From: Solea solea
Lineage: Eukaryota > Chordata > Actinopteri > Pleuronectiformes > Soleidae
Assembly: GCF_958295425.1 (NCBI RefSeq)
Contig: NC_081145.1
Coordinates: 13,117,099 to 13,181,098, forward strand
Direction of reading: 5' to 3'
DNA: 64,000 nucleotides
Under the pieces are notes generated by a model. That model ran no database searches. It was not told the DNA's origin and saw only the letters and a list, made by a program, of their open reading frames with translations. A program made the translations under genes and the position numbers. Shown here piece by piece: positions 36,999 to 54,923 of this stretch. Position 1 is the stretch's first letter. The number at the start of each line of letters is the position of its first letter.

Positions 36999-39900
36999 TC
37001 ACACACTGCAGCACACTGCCACTGAATGTCCAGCTCCGCAGCCAATGAGACGGGGTCTGAGACCAGATATGAGCTGAGGCTGAACCACGTCCGTCTGTGA
37101 ACCGTCTCCACACATCCCATGTTCGTTCCAGCCCCAGGAAAAGAGACTCCCTCCTAAAAAGGAGAGGGGTCTCGGGTCAGTGGAGCTAACAGGAGACAAA
37201 GGGGATCTAGCCCGGTACCATGGAGGCTAAAATTAGCAGCCAAGACTGTATGCAAAGAACAAAAAGCATGCAATGTCGCTCTGTCTCACACACACACACA
37301 GACCAAATCTGACTTACATTCATTTCCTGGAGACCCATAATCATGTCTTTACCTCAAAATTATATAATTTTATTTTGGAGGAACTGTTGTACCCCTATGG
37401 AAGACAAGTCTCTATAATATAATTGTTTACATTATATAACACACACACACACGGCCTCTATTCCCAAAGCTGACACTTGCCTAGTACTAAAGCCTCCCTG
37501 CTCTTCACAGCTGGTGAGCTTGTTGGTGGGTGTGGCCAGGTCTGCATCACCAAGGAGACACGTGCCATGGCAACATAGTTACCTAATAGGCTCCATTGCC
37601 ATGGCAACAGAAACGAGTTAGCTTTCTCAAGGGTAACACATCTTCAAGCCTTCCCTACCCTGCAGTTGTGTGTCTTTCATGCCATTTCTCTTTTTCCTCG
37701 TTTATGTCACCAAGACGCTTCTTTGTCTTTGCGCTTGTTTCTGCGTGTTTCTCTGAAAATAGGGACCATCAAAGATTTGGATTTGCCAACAGACACATAT
37801 GCTTTTGCCAATTAACAGGCCGAGATATCATGCCAGCAGCTTATGTCAGTGTGACAGTCTGCCAGAAATGGCTTATGCAATACAAACACATGTGGTCTTT
37901 TCTAAAAGATACTGCATGTATTTCAAACTTCACAGAATCTCTCTCTAATCTTTGATTAAGGTTATTGAGTAAAAAAAAGTTATTATAAACAGTTTTGGTA
38001 AATTAATTTGTTGAATGGTGTACGGCACATCAGTGTTTCCAGGGCAACAAAGTGCATGCACAATCTCCTTCACAACAAAAGGATAAAAATCACAACACAT
38101 AATCCAATAAGCTATTTCTTTGAAAACACATTTTTTTGTCTTTGACAAATTAAAATTTTTACAACAAACGACAAACATCAGTGACACAATCTGCTGGATT
38201 CTAGCTCAACTCAGATGACACTTCAGGTACACTTTCAAATAGCATCTGATCTAAGGTGTTCATCCCTCTACGTTTATGTTAAAAGTGTTTGTTGAAAATT
38301 AACAAAGATCTTTCCTCAGATTGGATGAGCCACGGCCACAGCATCTTTGGCCTGTCTCCCCTCACTGACCACTGAGGAGTTTCATACGTGAGGCGCACTT
38401 CCTCAGGTGCAAACGGGCAAAGGCTGAGCAGGCGACAGATATCATGAGCAGCATGCGATTCTTTCCGTTCCTGTCTGCCTGACCTACTTCAACACCAGAA
38501 ATAGCAGCAGTCAGGTCTCTCCTTCCAAACCTGTTTTGCTATTTTTTAGCTCCTTGTCATCGCGCTCGAGACACGAGGAGAAAAGGGGGAGCGCGTGGGT
38601 GAGCAGAGGAGCGCGGTGCAGGAGGTTCTCCCTTTACTTTTCCTGCTTTCTAATGACAAACCTGAACTTCGAAGAGAACTAAGAAGTGCTTTTTAAAAAA
38701 CATACATGTGCATGTAATTTCTTTGTTAATCCCATTAGAAATTAAATTGACAGTGCGTTTAGGATCGTTAAAGGATGTTTGTGACTGCTGTATCCGTGTT
38801 CTGCTCTTGTGAGAATAAGGAGGCTGCTCTTCCAATGCTCGACATAAAACCATACCTCTAAATGGGTGTGTGGTTAATTCAGCTCCTTTACAGGCTTGTG
38901 TGGATAATTGCTTCTCTCAGTGACGCCCATGTATCCATGTTGTAATTACTTCCTGATGGAAAGGCCACAGAGCAATGAGCTGACCTCTGAAATCTTCAGC
39001 AGCATTCCCAGAAGGATAATTATAATAATTCATACTGATGTTAAACTGAGACGTATTAGAAATCTCCCTTACCAATTCTTTGGTTCAGAACAGAATAAGA
39101 ACTTGGCAGAGTTTAGCCTCACCTATGAGTATTCTGTGTTATCTTGTGTTGTAGGAGCCAGAGTCATGTCAGGAATTATGTCTGTGCAGTTGCATAATGT
39201 TGCTTTCCTGTTGATTGTTCTATTGACAAACATATTGTCAGATGTGGCCGTTTTTGATAGTGGTATATAAAAAGAAAATCACAAGAGAATCACTATTTGT
39301 GCTAAATGGACATTTATATAGGACATTTTTGAGAGAATACACTCACCTACAATGGCAAGGTTATGTTCAGATCCGCATGCAACCTGCAGAGAAAAGAAAA
39401 TTAACTGCTTACAAGAAGCATGCGTATAAATCAGGCTGATGATTTCAAGATTAAAATATCTGAGAAATGTTATGTCAGCATGATACTATGAAACCAAACC
39501 TGCTTAAAAAAATAAAATAAATTAAAATGTTGCAGATGCAGTTATTCAACTTTTTTCAAAACTATCCACCACGTGGGTGGTGATGAGGAGGGGTGATTTC
39601 TTTTCAGAATAAAATCCCACATTGTACAAAATCAAGCTGTAAAAGTGTCAGCAGTGCTGAGTGATACAGTATAACCAAAATTGTTACCAGGGCACGAATA
39701 TCACACTGCAGATGTGCATATCAGTCAATATCAATCACTTTAGCGATACATTTCAGATAGATTTTTGAGTTAAACGTCAATCACTTGTGATTTTAAAGTT
39801 CTTTGTGAGCTGAAAAACATAGTTACATTTAACAAAAATTACATTCAAATTCACTGTGTCAAAAACAGCCACAGATTCCTGAAGCAATGACAGATTATAA

Positions 39901-42123
39901 TTTACTTCAGCAATGTTTCTGGTCCTGACAAATCGTCTACCTTTATAGGAGGACTAACAGGTTCGGGTAGGCTGAGAGATTCATAGCTCTGCAGCAATGA
40001 TCAATGCACAGTAGGAGAACGATGCAAAGCCCGTCCCTGACATCCACTTAACTGGCAACAATCTACAACCATATAGCTGCCATTCAGAGCGCAGGTTAAC
40101 TGCTGCAATCCTGTGATGCTCACACATAATTGTCCTTCTGGGAGAAGAGACCTCTGCCTTCATTTATTGTAAGAGGTTCCTCCCCGAGAGGAAGATAATG
40201 GCAGTGTATATGAGAGTGTGTCATTCTTCAGGATAGATATTATGAAGCAAATCATTACAGAACCTTCTCCGGGTGTGCTGGGCTCTCAATCAGTGGCAAT
40301 GGGTTTCACCTTACACTAAACAATATTCTTTGGTTTTATGTGTGGTTGTCTGCTGCCCCCTGCTGGATTTACAAGTTTTGAAACACATAATGCTCAACAA
40401 ACATAATATAACAAGAGCCAAACTACCTTATTCCTGGAGATGCTACTGGATAAACAGAACCACCTTGTTATTTTAAAATCCTGATGCTATGATGCTCATT
40501 TTCAGCCTCTGACGTGTCTCTTCCAGTAGTCATATTCTGCATTTCAGTGTGGTTAACTCAGGGGGACGAAGTCTCAAAGCCATGAATATATGGGGGCGTG
40601 TTATAAAAATTAATAAAATTAATGAAAATAAATAAAGCCGCCGCATTTATCAAAGGCTGATCAGGTGGCATATGCACGTTTCATGAAGCACACATGAGAC
40701 TTGGTGTAAGGTGACACCTGAACCTGAACAAGTTTCTACACAAGTTTGATAAATGAAATAGAAGCAGCAGTACACTTAGTACAGTTTTTTCCAGTGGTAA
40801 AACATGTCTGCCTTTAAATAAATAAGACTGTCTCACCTCCTTAAAAAAAATGTGACTTTATTGCTATGTAAATACTGATACGCCTCAGAGCTTTTCACAT
40901 TGTTCATAGCTTCAACATCTGTAGTAACGGAGTAGATTTATTTTTTTACACTTATTATTATTTGGATAATAGAGAAAATGCTGCCTTGCATTGTTCTAAT
41001 GTGATATCTACACACAGTAAAGCAGTCTAGCAGTGTTAAAGTAACTCAAAAAGAGTCAATTTAACTCGCCAGCTCTGCTATAGTGACAGGAAGCGGCAGA
41101 AGTCATAATTCCATAATTCACGTAAGGTATCATGGGCCATAGGAATAACACACTTCATTGTTGTTGACGTTTGCCCTGTGGACATCTGAGTATGCAGCAG
41201 TGTCAAATACTGATATGTCTTACCTGTGTTGCCCCACAGAGGACTTTAACCTCTGAAGGGAGGCACACCTCCTGGTTTGCACCCTTGGTTAAAGGACCAG
41301 CTGACTGGTGCTCTGGGTTCTGACTGGCGGATGCTCGTCGACCCAGCTGTCCATAATTTGCTCTGCCCCATGTGAACACTCTGCCACTCTCTGAAATGAA
41401 TTAAGACCTGATTCAGATAAGGCAACTGTTCATTCACTAGTACAGTTTGGAAAGGTAAACCTTGATCTTGGATGGTGATACTGTAGCTACATTAGGTATC
41501 AACCTGTGACATTAGACAAAAACTATCGCTTAACATACCAAACTAAACAGAACTGCATCACTTGGTGGAAACAGGCGATAGACTTACAATACTGTATGTG
41601 AACAACGATTTACCTGTTTGAGCAACAATGTGTGTCCAGCCGCTCCACACATGTATGGCTTTCTCTCCATCCAGCAGTGAGCGCTTCAGAAGGCATGGCG
41701 AGGACACGAAGGACTCTGTGGCAGTCAGCTGACCATACTTGTTGCTGCCCCACAGAAACAATTCACCATCTCCTGCAGTGCAAACGAGACGAAAATACTA
41801 TTTGTTATCAAGACAAGGCAACAACACAAAGGCAGAGTAAATAAGAAGTAAATAAGAAGAGCAGATCAGCTAAACACAAGAGAGACCAGCATGAAATTCA
41901 CTATCTTTTAAATTATGTGACTTACACTTGTATTTTGCTCTTTAATGTGTGAAATCTAATGTTTTTATTGTACACTTCTAGTGAAAACTAACATTTGTCT
42001 TATTTTTTTTAAAGCACAGAGATCCCAACCTTGTTTACATTTCACGTAAATGCTTACATGTAAAATGAAATAGCAAAATAAAGCACACCTTTTTTTAGTG
42101 GTAGGGAAAATTTGAGTCCACAC

Positions 42124-42177
<54 letters not shown>

Positions 42178-45099
42178 AAAATGTATTATCATTACTATTA
42201 TTGATATTGTTATTAGTATGACCATTTATGCTGGCATCATACCTGTAAGGCACACACAGTGCGTTGATCCTGCTGCTATCTGGCGTGATATTTTCTGATC
42301 CAGACCTACAACACGAGTATGAAAATCAGAATCACTGTAAATTACCTGAGGCCTTAAAATATTTTTTCTGTATTTCAGTTTAGTGCATGTACCTGGCACC
42401 AGACAGGGAACTTTAGAGCTGAGGTGTGATGGGACAGGGTGTGGACTGAGAGCTCTCTTGGCATGTGTGAAAAGGCCAGTTCCCCACTGATACACACAGC
42501 CTGAGTCTAAAGGACAAACACAGCATTAAGATTTGTGGATTAACAGCCCAAAGACAACATATTACTGAGTACAGTGTACAGTGCTTACCTGTTACAGCGA
42601 GTGAGTGTCTGAGACCTGCTGCTACACTCACCACCGGATCCTTCAAACACTAAGAATAAACATTGCATTTGCACAAGCTTCAAAAAAACAGATCAAACCG
42701 ATCATATTGCAAGGCTGACGTATGACCTGACACTCAATATTTGTGCTCACCTTAACAAACAGTAGATCTGCAGAGTGTGTGACCATCTCTCCAACACCCA
42801 GTTGTCCAAATGAATTGGAGCCACATGCCAGTATTTGACCATAGTCTGTATATATGATACAAAAGGAACATGACTTTAAAAAAAAAAAAAAACACTGAAA
42901 TATTAAAAAAAAATGAATGTCAGGTTAAAGGTATCTCTATTATCCCTACTCTATTATGACTATGAATGTTGTGTAACATCTTTAAAACCCAGTCTGATTG
43001 CAGACTGCTGCATTCTCACTTGACCTCAGCTGGAGGGAAATTCTCTGCACATTTCTGTGGACAATTAATTTCACAAATACAGCACCTCCAGAGCAACATG
43101 AAAATGTTTGTCCTGATTGATTTGACAATGATCTTAAAGAGGTACATCGTGAATAAAAAAAATGATCTGGTTTAATTTTGGCTCACAATACAAACAAACA
43201 CTTACAGAGCAGAGAATTTGTAATACTGTGCTGGTACTTGTCACTATAGAAAAGGGCAGAGAAAGTCTACAACTGAAGGCTGATCCACCCAATCACTGAC
43301 AACCCACCACATTCAGTCTGAGACTCCACAAACACCACCTTGGTTTTTCATCACAAATTTAACTAATAATCTTAACTCAAGAAACATTTTAAGTCATTCT
43401 AATGTATTTCTGTTGGAGTTTTATAGAAATTGTATTCAGTATGAACATTTCACTTTAATTATCTCTTAACATGGACTTGATGTGAGGGGTCTTTTGATTT
43501 TGAGGTTTCCTGATTGTAATTACAAATGCTATATTATAACTTTTTATTTACTAATCCAAAACTGCTTATTATAGCCATTTTCCCCCATGTTCACTCTTTT
43601 TCATTTATGTTGTGTCTACTATTAGACCCAAAGTATTCTTCTATTCTACATCTTATCCAATCAAACATATGTGCCAAGGACCACCTGTGGGAAAGGCTTA
43701 TTTTACACTTTTAAAAATATCAACCTTAATTATTTTCAACCTTAAGTACAAAAAGAGTGTAACTATTGTATCTAGTGTGAAATGCTGCTCACCAGTGAGA
43801 AAGAGAGTAAAATCCCAACCACAGGCTACATTTGTGATCTTCTGATCTAAGGTGGGGCAGAGCTGAAGAGTTGAGAAGTCTGCACTTTGGTGAAGTCCAA
43901 GCTGGCCTCTGTGATTCTGTCCACACACATATACCTCGCCATTCTCTGCCAAAACAAAAATACAATATACAAATTTAAAAACTAGGGATGGGATGAGAAT
44001 CAGTATCTGTCAATGCAGAATCTGATACAAAAAATTCTATATGTCGCATGCTTCACTATGCACATACTGTAAAAATGTAAATCAAAATCAGCAAAAGCAT
44101 TTTAGTCATGTTTGGGCTGTTTCTTCTTATTGTGAGAACAACACACATTGGAGAATTATGTATTTGAAATGACTCAGCACAAATGTGACGTTAACAGCTT
44201 CATAGTTCATAAATGCTCTGAAATTACTGTTATCAAACTAATATTGGTCTTGGTAGTTTGTGATATTGGTATTGGTATCGGACACAAAAAAGTGATATGT
44301 CCCATCCCTATTTAAAACCAAGCAAATGTTTGCATAGCTAAGAACAAATATGGATGATTTAAGTACAAAAGCACAAAACACTAAGCTGGATATGAAACAG
44401 AGGTTCAGAGGTTACATAGAGAAAGCTAACATGTGCTATGTCTTAGCAGTATAAAATTGCACTCCCTCATTTACCAAAAGTTAAAAAAAATAATAATAAT
44501 AATACAATTTAGGTTGATGTTCATGCTTCATTTTTACCTACACTGAGGAGGTTATGAGCTTGGCAGTGTTGGCTATTTGTCTGTGAGCATAAGTTGATGA
44601 TGTGAAGGACTTTTTCAAAAGGAGTTCGATGAAATGTGGGATGTACAGTAGGTTATGGCCCAGGGGAAAAAGGTAACTTACCGGTGATGAACACCGAGTG
44701 TCCACCGCCTCCAGCCACAGCCCGGACAGTCTTGCTATGCAGAGCAGCGGTGTCAGAGAACCGGGGCACACACTGGTCCTCCGCATGTCCCTGTCCCAGC
44801 TGTCCGTAACTGTTGGCTCCCTTTAACGTTAACATTAACGACTACAGTCACTGACAGGTCAGGACTCGGGACACGTGACACACTCGAGACCATGTTCACA
44901 TTTCACAGGCGTTTGTTTTCGCCGTACTTCGCCGTGCTGTGTATTTTGAAGACAGTTAGGCGACTATTTTAATGAATCCATTACTAAATACACGAGAGTA
45001 CAAACACACTCGTGTAACTCTGACCTATCAGTTAAACGGCGAAGAAGACGAACTTACCCAAGAGAGTAAACAAAACTCTGACCGCCACCTCGCTTCCAT
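36999..45099 (-). CDS. sergef: Secretion-regulating guanine nucleotide exchange factor (RCC1-repeat protein), complete
   Basis: Coding exons in transcript order: 45058-45099, 44682-44820, 43793-43945, 42751-42845, 42589-42649, 42393-42506, 42243-42305, 41614-41772, 41224-41390, 39347-39383, 36999-37153. They total 1185 nt, 394 residues (human 458), all in phase. Exon 1 encodes MEARWRSEFCLLSW and is preceded by an in-frame TAA; it splices to GANSYGQLGQGH. RCC1-type blades follow: VYVCGQNHRGQLGL, ILACGSNSFGQLGV, VYQWGTGL, LFLWGSNKYGQL, VFTWGRANYGQLG, LFSWGWNEHGMCGDG, each ending with a CGWDFTLFLT-like strand. Family role: a Ran-GEF-like propeller reported to bind Sec5 of the exocyst and influence secretion. 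The C-terminus stops soon after the last blade (GHSVAVCCSV), lacking the longer mammalian tail. The gene is flanked by kcnc1 and tph1 as in human 11p15.1. Confidence 0.95.
37154..39346. other. Last intron of sergef
   Basis: No exon could be supported. It contains short CA runs and AT-rich unique sequence. The intron separates the 37-nt exon from the terminal exon. Confidence 0.6.
42124..42175. repeat. (ATT)n microsatellite
   Basis: About 17 ATT units in a sergef intron. Confidence 0.93.
43983..44310. mobile_element. Short hAT-like MITE in a sergef intron
   Basis: The 328-bp element begins tagggatgggatga and ends atgtcccatcccta, so its ends are inverted repeats (TAGGGATGGGA). Flanking 8-mers ttaaaaac and tttaaaac differ at one position, consistent with an aged 8-bp target duplication. 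No coding capacity. Confidence 0.75.
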
Positions 45100-46335
45100 T
45101 TACGACACTGTCGTAAAGCAAGCTAGTCCCACGTTGAGCCGCTCCGGGTGTCAAAACAAAACACACACAGACACACACACACATTTTTAAAATGACCGCA
45201 TTGTTTAAAAAACACACCACAATTAACATATGACACAGAAACAAATGCATTTGTCACAAAACAGACAATTGTGCAGTAATTTTGATCAATGTCAGCCGTC
45301 CATTTGTGGGACTCGGTGGACAAAAAAGTAAAAGTTCCACAGCAATTGTTTTTAACCATTTTAAGGTGCAAAAACATCATCATTGTCAAAGAGTCACACA
45401 GAGTCTAAACACTGCATGATAACAATTATCTTTTTTTTGTCATAATTCTGCATTCTGCATCTCTAGGATCTTCTACATTACACCTTGAGGACACGAAATG
45501 GTAATAAACCAATAAACCAACAAACCAATGGACAGAGTGAGGACACAATGAACATTTGTCTTTATTTTTTTTTCAATGCTTTGATACAGAGCTTACTCGT
45601 AATTCCTATATTTCTTTACAGTAGAAAAATAATGCTTTGATTTCAGGAGTGCTACAATTATATTCACTTTAAGGGGGTGTATTCAAAAACATCACTGCAA
45701 AATAAAATAGGTCAGGGTACATGGGCCAAATCCATCATAATCAGTCATGAAAACATTCTTTAACACTGTGTTTCACTTATATTATAATTTCCCTCGACAG
45801 CAGCACGCACAAAAACAACAAGCATGATACATACACCAAATTAATACAAACAAGGTACATGTTATACAAATCACTGACGTGAGAAAGATTAAATGTGAAG
45901 AATAAAATTACAAAATAATTAACATGATCACATGGGGTTAACAATAGGAGGATGAAACGTCATCTGTGTTTGTAACAGCTGGGCATGCTTTTAAAGGAGA
46001 CTATCTTGAGATGAGAGCACATTAACTGTTTGCAACACAGACGCCCAGTCAGCCAAGAACAAAGGAAGTGAAATAGGGTATCTTGTTAAGTAGCTCTTTG
46101 GGTTTGTGTAATGTAATGATATCAGTGGCTAAACATGCCTCTGTACGTTGTATATGACGTATATCATGCAATGGGAAACACAGAGCATTTTGCCAAAAGC
46201 AGTGCGCATTCATTGAAATGACAAAAGGGCAACACACAACCAGTATCTCTACAGCGAAGCTGGGGGGGGGGGGGGGGGTGACATTGTGATCACTGATGCA
46301 CTGTTGGTTAAGTGGTGATTAATGTACGTGGGCAG
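45100..46335. other. sergef-tph1 intergenic interval / tph1 3' UTR
   Basis: Only about 1.2 kb lies between the tph1 stop and the sergef ATG, both genes being on the minus strand. A minus-strand AATAAA at 45561-45566 is a candidate tph1 poly(A) signal, leaving about 460 bp for the sergef promoter. A poly-G/poly-C run is at 46262-46278. Confidence 0.5.
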
Positions 46336-51372
<5,037 letters not shown>

Positions 51373-51421
51373 GTTAAAGTTGTCTTTTTTATATGTCGCC
51401 CTCGATGCTGGTTTATCTGAA

Positions 51422-51513
51422 TAATCTCCGCTATGTAAAGTTTAGTCTGTCTAGTCCGGGAAGTTGCGCGCTTTGCTATTTAATCACAGAGAGAAACAGG
51501 GGGGGCAATAATC
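51422..51513 (+). promoter_or_regulatory. Cluster of three TAATC motifs upstream of tph1
   Basis: TAATC occurs at 51422-51426, 51481-51485 and 51509-51513, 50-141 bp upstream of the tph1 ATG, all in the same orientation. TAATC is the core of Crx/Otx sites found in pineal and photoreceptor promoters. The motif is short, so chance is a real alternative. Confidence 0.3.
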
Positions 51514-51992
51514 TCACCCACAGCAGCAAATGGAAAAAGAGCAGCGGCGCTGACGTCACCGGGGAAACATGTGTTTCTTTAATTTCGTCCAGGACCAGAA
51601 CCAGAAGAAAATCAATCAATCACAAATTCAGATTTTACTGAAATAATAAAACCAACTGATTTAACTGCTTTTAAGATAAGATCACTCTCGTTTCAGTGAA
51701 TCCAAGACAGTTCTCTGTGCAGCATTTGTCAGAACAACACATTTAAGTAAAATATGGAAAATGGGACAAACATTGAATGTTTAGTTCGGGTGCACTTCAC
51801 TGCTCAGTATAGATTTGACAGACATTGCAAAAAAAAAAAAAAAAATCATGATTTCTCGTAAAAATCAGACTTGAGTACATCATGCAGACACATCACTGCC
51901 CGATGCAGCCACAAAACACATTCTTGAATAAGGTCTTAATGGAAATTAGAAAATCTCCATCAGTGAAGAATAATATGTAGACAGCATACTGG

Positions 51993-52978
51993 TTAAAGCT
52001 GTAGTGTGTGACTTTCAGTGCCGATGACACAGTACTCCACACAACGCTCTGTGTGTTTCTCAGTACACAGAGGTAATGAGATCTCATGTCGCCTGGCAAC
52101 ATTCCCATTCCACACACAGGAAGTGATTCATTTTATATCAAGACAGACGGAGGCACTTGTAAAGCGAGACGGCTGCAAACAGTTTGGCGTATGACTGAAA
52201 ACCATCGGAGGTGAATTCTGCTGATGTGTAGTCTACGTGATGCATATAAACCCACTACAAAAGAGCTGGGATTTCCAAAGAACCACTTAAAAATGTGCAC
52301 GTATGACAGAAATGCACTCATGTAATTTGTTATGGCAAATAAAAAGTGGAGACGACTGTCGTTTTCATTAAAAACACTCATTTGCTACAACTAACGAGTA
52401 ATCTGTCGATTATTTTCTCGATTAATCAATTAGTCGTTTGGTCTATAAAATATCACAAAACCTTAACAAATGTTGATCGGTGTTCGTCAAACCTGAAAAA
52501 TGATGATGTTCTCAAATGTCTTGTTTTGTCCACAAACCAAAATGATTAACTTTTAATGATTTCTTTGTAATCCAGAGTAAAGAAATGAAGAAAATACTCA
52601 CATTTAAGAAGCTTAAACAATCGGAAACCTTGTCTTAATCATGAAAAAAGCTTCAAACCGATTCAAAAATAGTTGTCGATTCAAAATAGTTGTCGATTCA
52701 TTTAGTAATCGATTAATAATCGATTCATCGATTAATTGTTTCAGCTCTAATACAATTCACCTTTTTGTAGGTTATTATTGTGCTGCAGGTCTGGCAGCCC
52801 CGCTCTGCGTGTGCATTTTTTGAAACGCTCCCTCAGGTCTGATAGTTTTGCTTGACAGGGTCTGTTTTCAGATGAGTGCGGCTCACAAACATCACAAAAA
52901 AACAGAGGCAGAATAATAACATCATCACCAACAATAATAATAATAAGATCACCAAAAGTTACACACTGCAGCTTTAAA
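51993..52978. mobile_element. TTAA-flanked non-autonomous element (piggyBac-like) carrying a nested insertion
   Basis: The left end ttaaagctgtagtgtgtgacttt and the reverse complement of the right end (ttaaagctgcagtgtgtaacttt) match with two differences. Both sides carry TTAA, the piggyBac target. About 985 bp, of which about 370 bp is a second element. No transposase frame seen. The superfamily is inferred from TTAA only. Confidence 0.65.
52384..52750. mobile_element. MITE rich in TCGATTAATC motifs, nested
   Basis: The left side gctacaactaacgagtaatc and the right side, reverse-complemented (gctgaaacaattaatcg), form imperfect terminal inverted repeats. Repeated cgattaat/attaatcg motifs near both ends are typical of an abundant fish MITE family. 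It lies inside the TTAA-flanked element. Confidence 0.6.
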
Positions 52979-53380
52979 CAAAACAGGTTATTAAGACCAC
53001 TTTGTGTATAAGCCATGGATTTCACCTTGACCCATTATTGTTAGTTAAAACCTTGAGACTAAGAAGAGGTCAAGGTATAAGCGGATTCAGATGTAGCCCA
53101 CCAATCTTTATTGTGTCGGGAGCCAAACAAACCCTGGCCCCCTTTTCAAAATCCACTCCTCTGCACTGTAAGCACCTCTGGGTTCTGGTGCACAGGGCAG
53201 AAATAATCTGCATGTTTTCCCTTCTTTAACACCATGAGCCATTTAATAAGATCAAGACAATCAGTGGGAAAGGCCTTGGAGACGAGGGACCACTGGACCT
53301 ACCAGACCAGATTACTTTAAATAGATAACACAATGTGTCGTCTAAGCTTACGAAATAGGACACAGTTTGCTCAAGTTGGG

Positions 53381-53562
53381 CAAACCGTGGATTCACTTTT
53401 GCCACTTTTTGTTTATGTGGATAAAACAAACATGATATGGTTGTGACGTCTTCTCTGTTGTCCTCAGCTTGTGTGAAGGAAAATGCACTCATCCAGTGAG
53501 ACAACCATACGTCAGCGAGTGTCACAATAACCAGGCTGCTGCTGCTGCTGCTGCTGCTGCTG
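53381..53562 (+). repeat. Dispersed duplication, copy 1
   Basis: Starts caaaccgtggattcactttt, continues through gatatggttgtgacgtc and ccatacgtcagcgagtgtca, and ends in a CTG run of about nine units. It matches copy 2 at 54924-55131 over its whole length, apart from two insertions in copy 2. Confidence 0.85.
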
Positions 53563-54544
53563 AAGTGTCTTTGTTTGTTAGCTGTTACTTTGAGCTCATT
53601 TCAGCAAAGACACACGTGTCTGATGTACATGCCTTTCGTCTCAGGTGGTCCTGGCCTGTTTCACTCGTGACACTGACAGAGGCTTTACACAACCACCGAA
53701 GCAGTGGAGGGAACTTCCTCTTCTCAGGAGCTGAAGCCAGATTTACTCTCACAGGCCGTTATAGGCAGAGCAGCAGACAAGACAATATATCTTTATCCAT
53801 TCATGTTTCCGAATGGAAAAGCATTTGGGAGAGAGGGAGAGAGAGAGAGAGATTCCAAGTTATAATTCAGCACTAATTATGAGTGTGAGGCGCCAGTCAA
53901 ACATTGAATCTGGCATCACTCATACACTGACAGAGGAGCCAGTGGTCTCCTTCACTGTGTTTGGCTCATAAGGTTTTCAGGAACAAACTCCAACACACGC
54001 GCGCACACACACACATGCACGCACAACTTGATACTGAGCTGTTTGCTTAAGCTCCTTATCACGTCCACATAGAGGGCGACAGTCTCTGCTTAAATGCGCA
54101 AACACAACCGCAGCCTGAGCCACAAAACTGTACCACACCCCCATGTTTCCTCTGCTTATTAGTCGTCTTAGTCACATTATAAATAATAACCACAGCAAAT
54201 AAAGCACAGATTATATTATCCAGATAGTAGGCTGGATTACTGACTGTCTTATTTCGATGCCAGTGTGATAGAAATAATATCATACTCTTAGTAACAGCTA
54301 AAATATGATTAGCATGAGTCCATCAAAATGAAATTTTTTAACATCAGTTTAATCTAAAATGCTTTTGATAATCTGAAATGTATACATTGGACTAAATATT
54401 TCTTAGTTCAATCTTTTAAAATGTGATTAGACATTTCTCTATTGCAATACAATTGTAAATGTAATGTCTTCGACTGTTGAGCAGATATATCAAGCAGTGT
54501 GAAAAGTTGACCCAGGAATCACAAGAAATAATGGCACAGCCAAG

Positions 54545-54725
54545 AGGAAAGGATTTGGGCTCATAACCGGAAGGTTGTTGTTGAGGCCAAGAAATGGGGG
54601 TGCCCCTGAGTGCTGCCCACTGCTCCTGCAACCAGCTTGTGTGTGTTCACTGGTGTGTAATAAGGATGGATTAAATGCAGAGGACAAATTCACTATCACT
54701 AATTGGTGTGTGTGCAAAAAACAAC
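54545..54725 (+). mobile_element. tRNA-derived-type fish SINE copy
   Basis: Shares with 596-784 the blocks ataaccggaaggtt, gtgcccctgag, ctgcccactgctcct and ggattaaatgcagaggac in the same order. It also keeps the tgtgtgtgttcactggtgtgt segment of this SINE type. It lies between the two copies of the dispersed duplication. Confidence 0.6.
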
Positions 54726-54923
54726 CTTTAATGTATACATCTTATAACAGATCCACTGAGAAAATGGCCAACTAAAAGGATGTAAACTATATAAGAATTT
54801 CAAGAGCAGTACAAAGATGTGTTGAAAAGTGCTAATGATTGTGGAAATGAAGAGATTTTAATCAGTGATCAAACTTGACCTGTGGAAACCAGACATTTCA
54901 AAGACGCCGATGCCCGACTTAAG

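Noticed and set aside
44653..44835. ATG at 44835 (MLTLKGANSYG) as sergef start
   Set aside because: A 42-nt upstream exon ending TGG-gtaagt joins in phase to give LSW-GANSYGQLG, matching the family. The MLTLK codons fall in intron sequence.
51387..51394. TATA-like TATATAAA just upstream of the tph1 ATG on the minus strand
   Set aside because: Only about 15-20 bp from the ATG, too close to place a start site with any leader.
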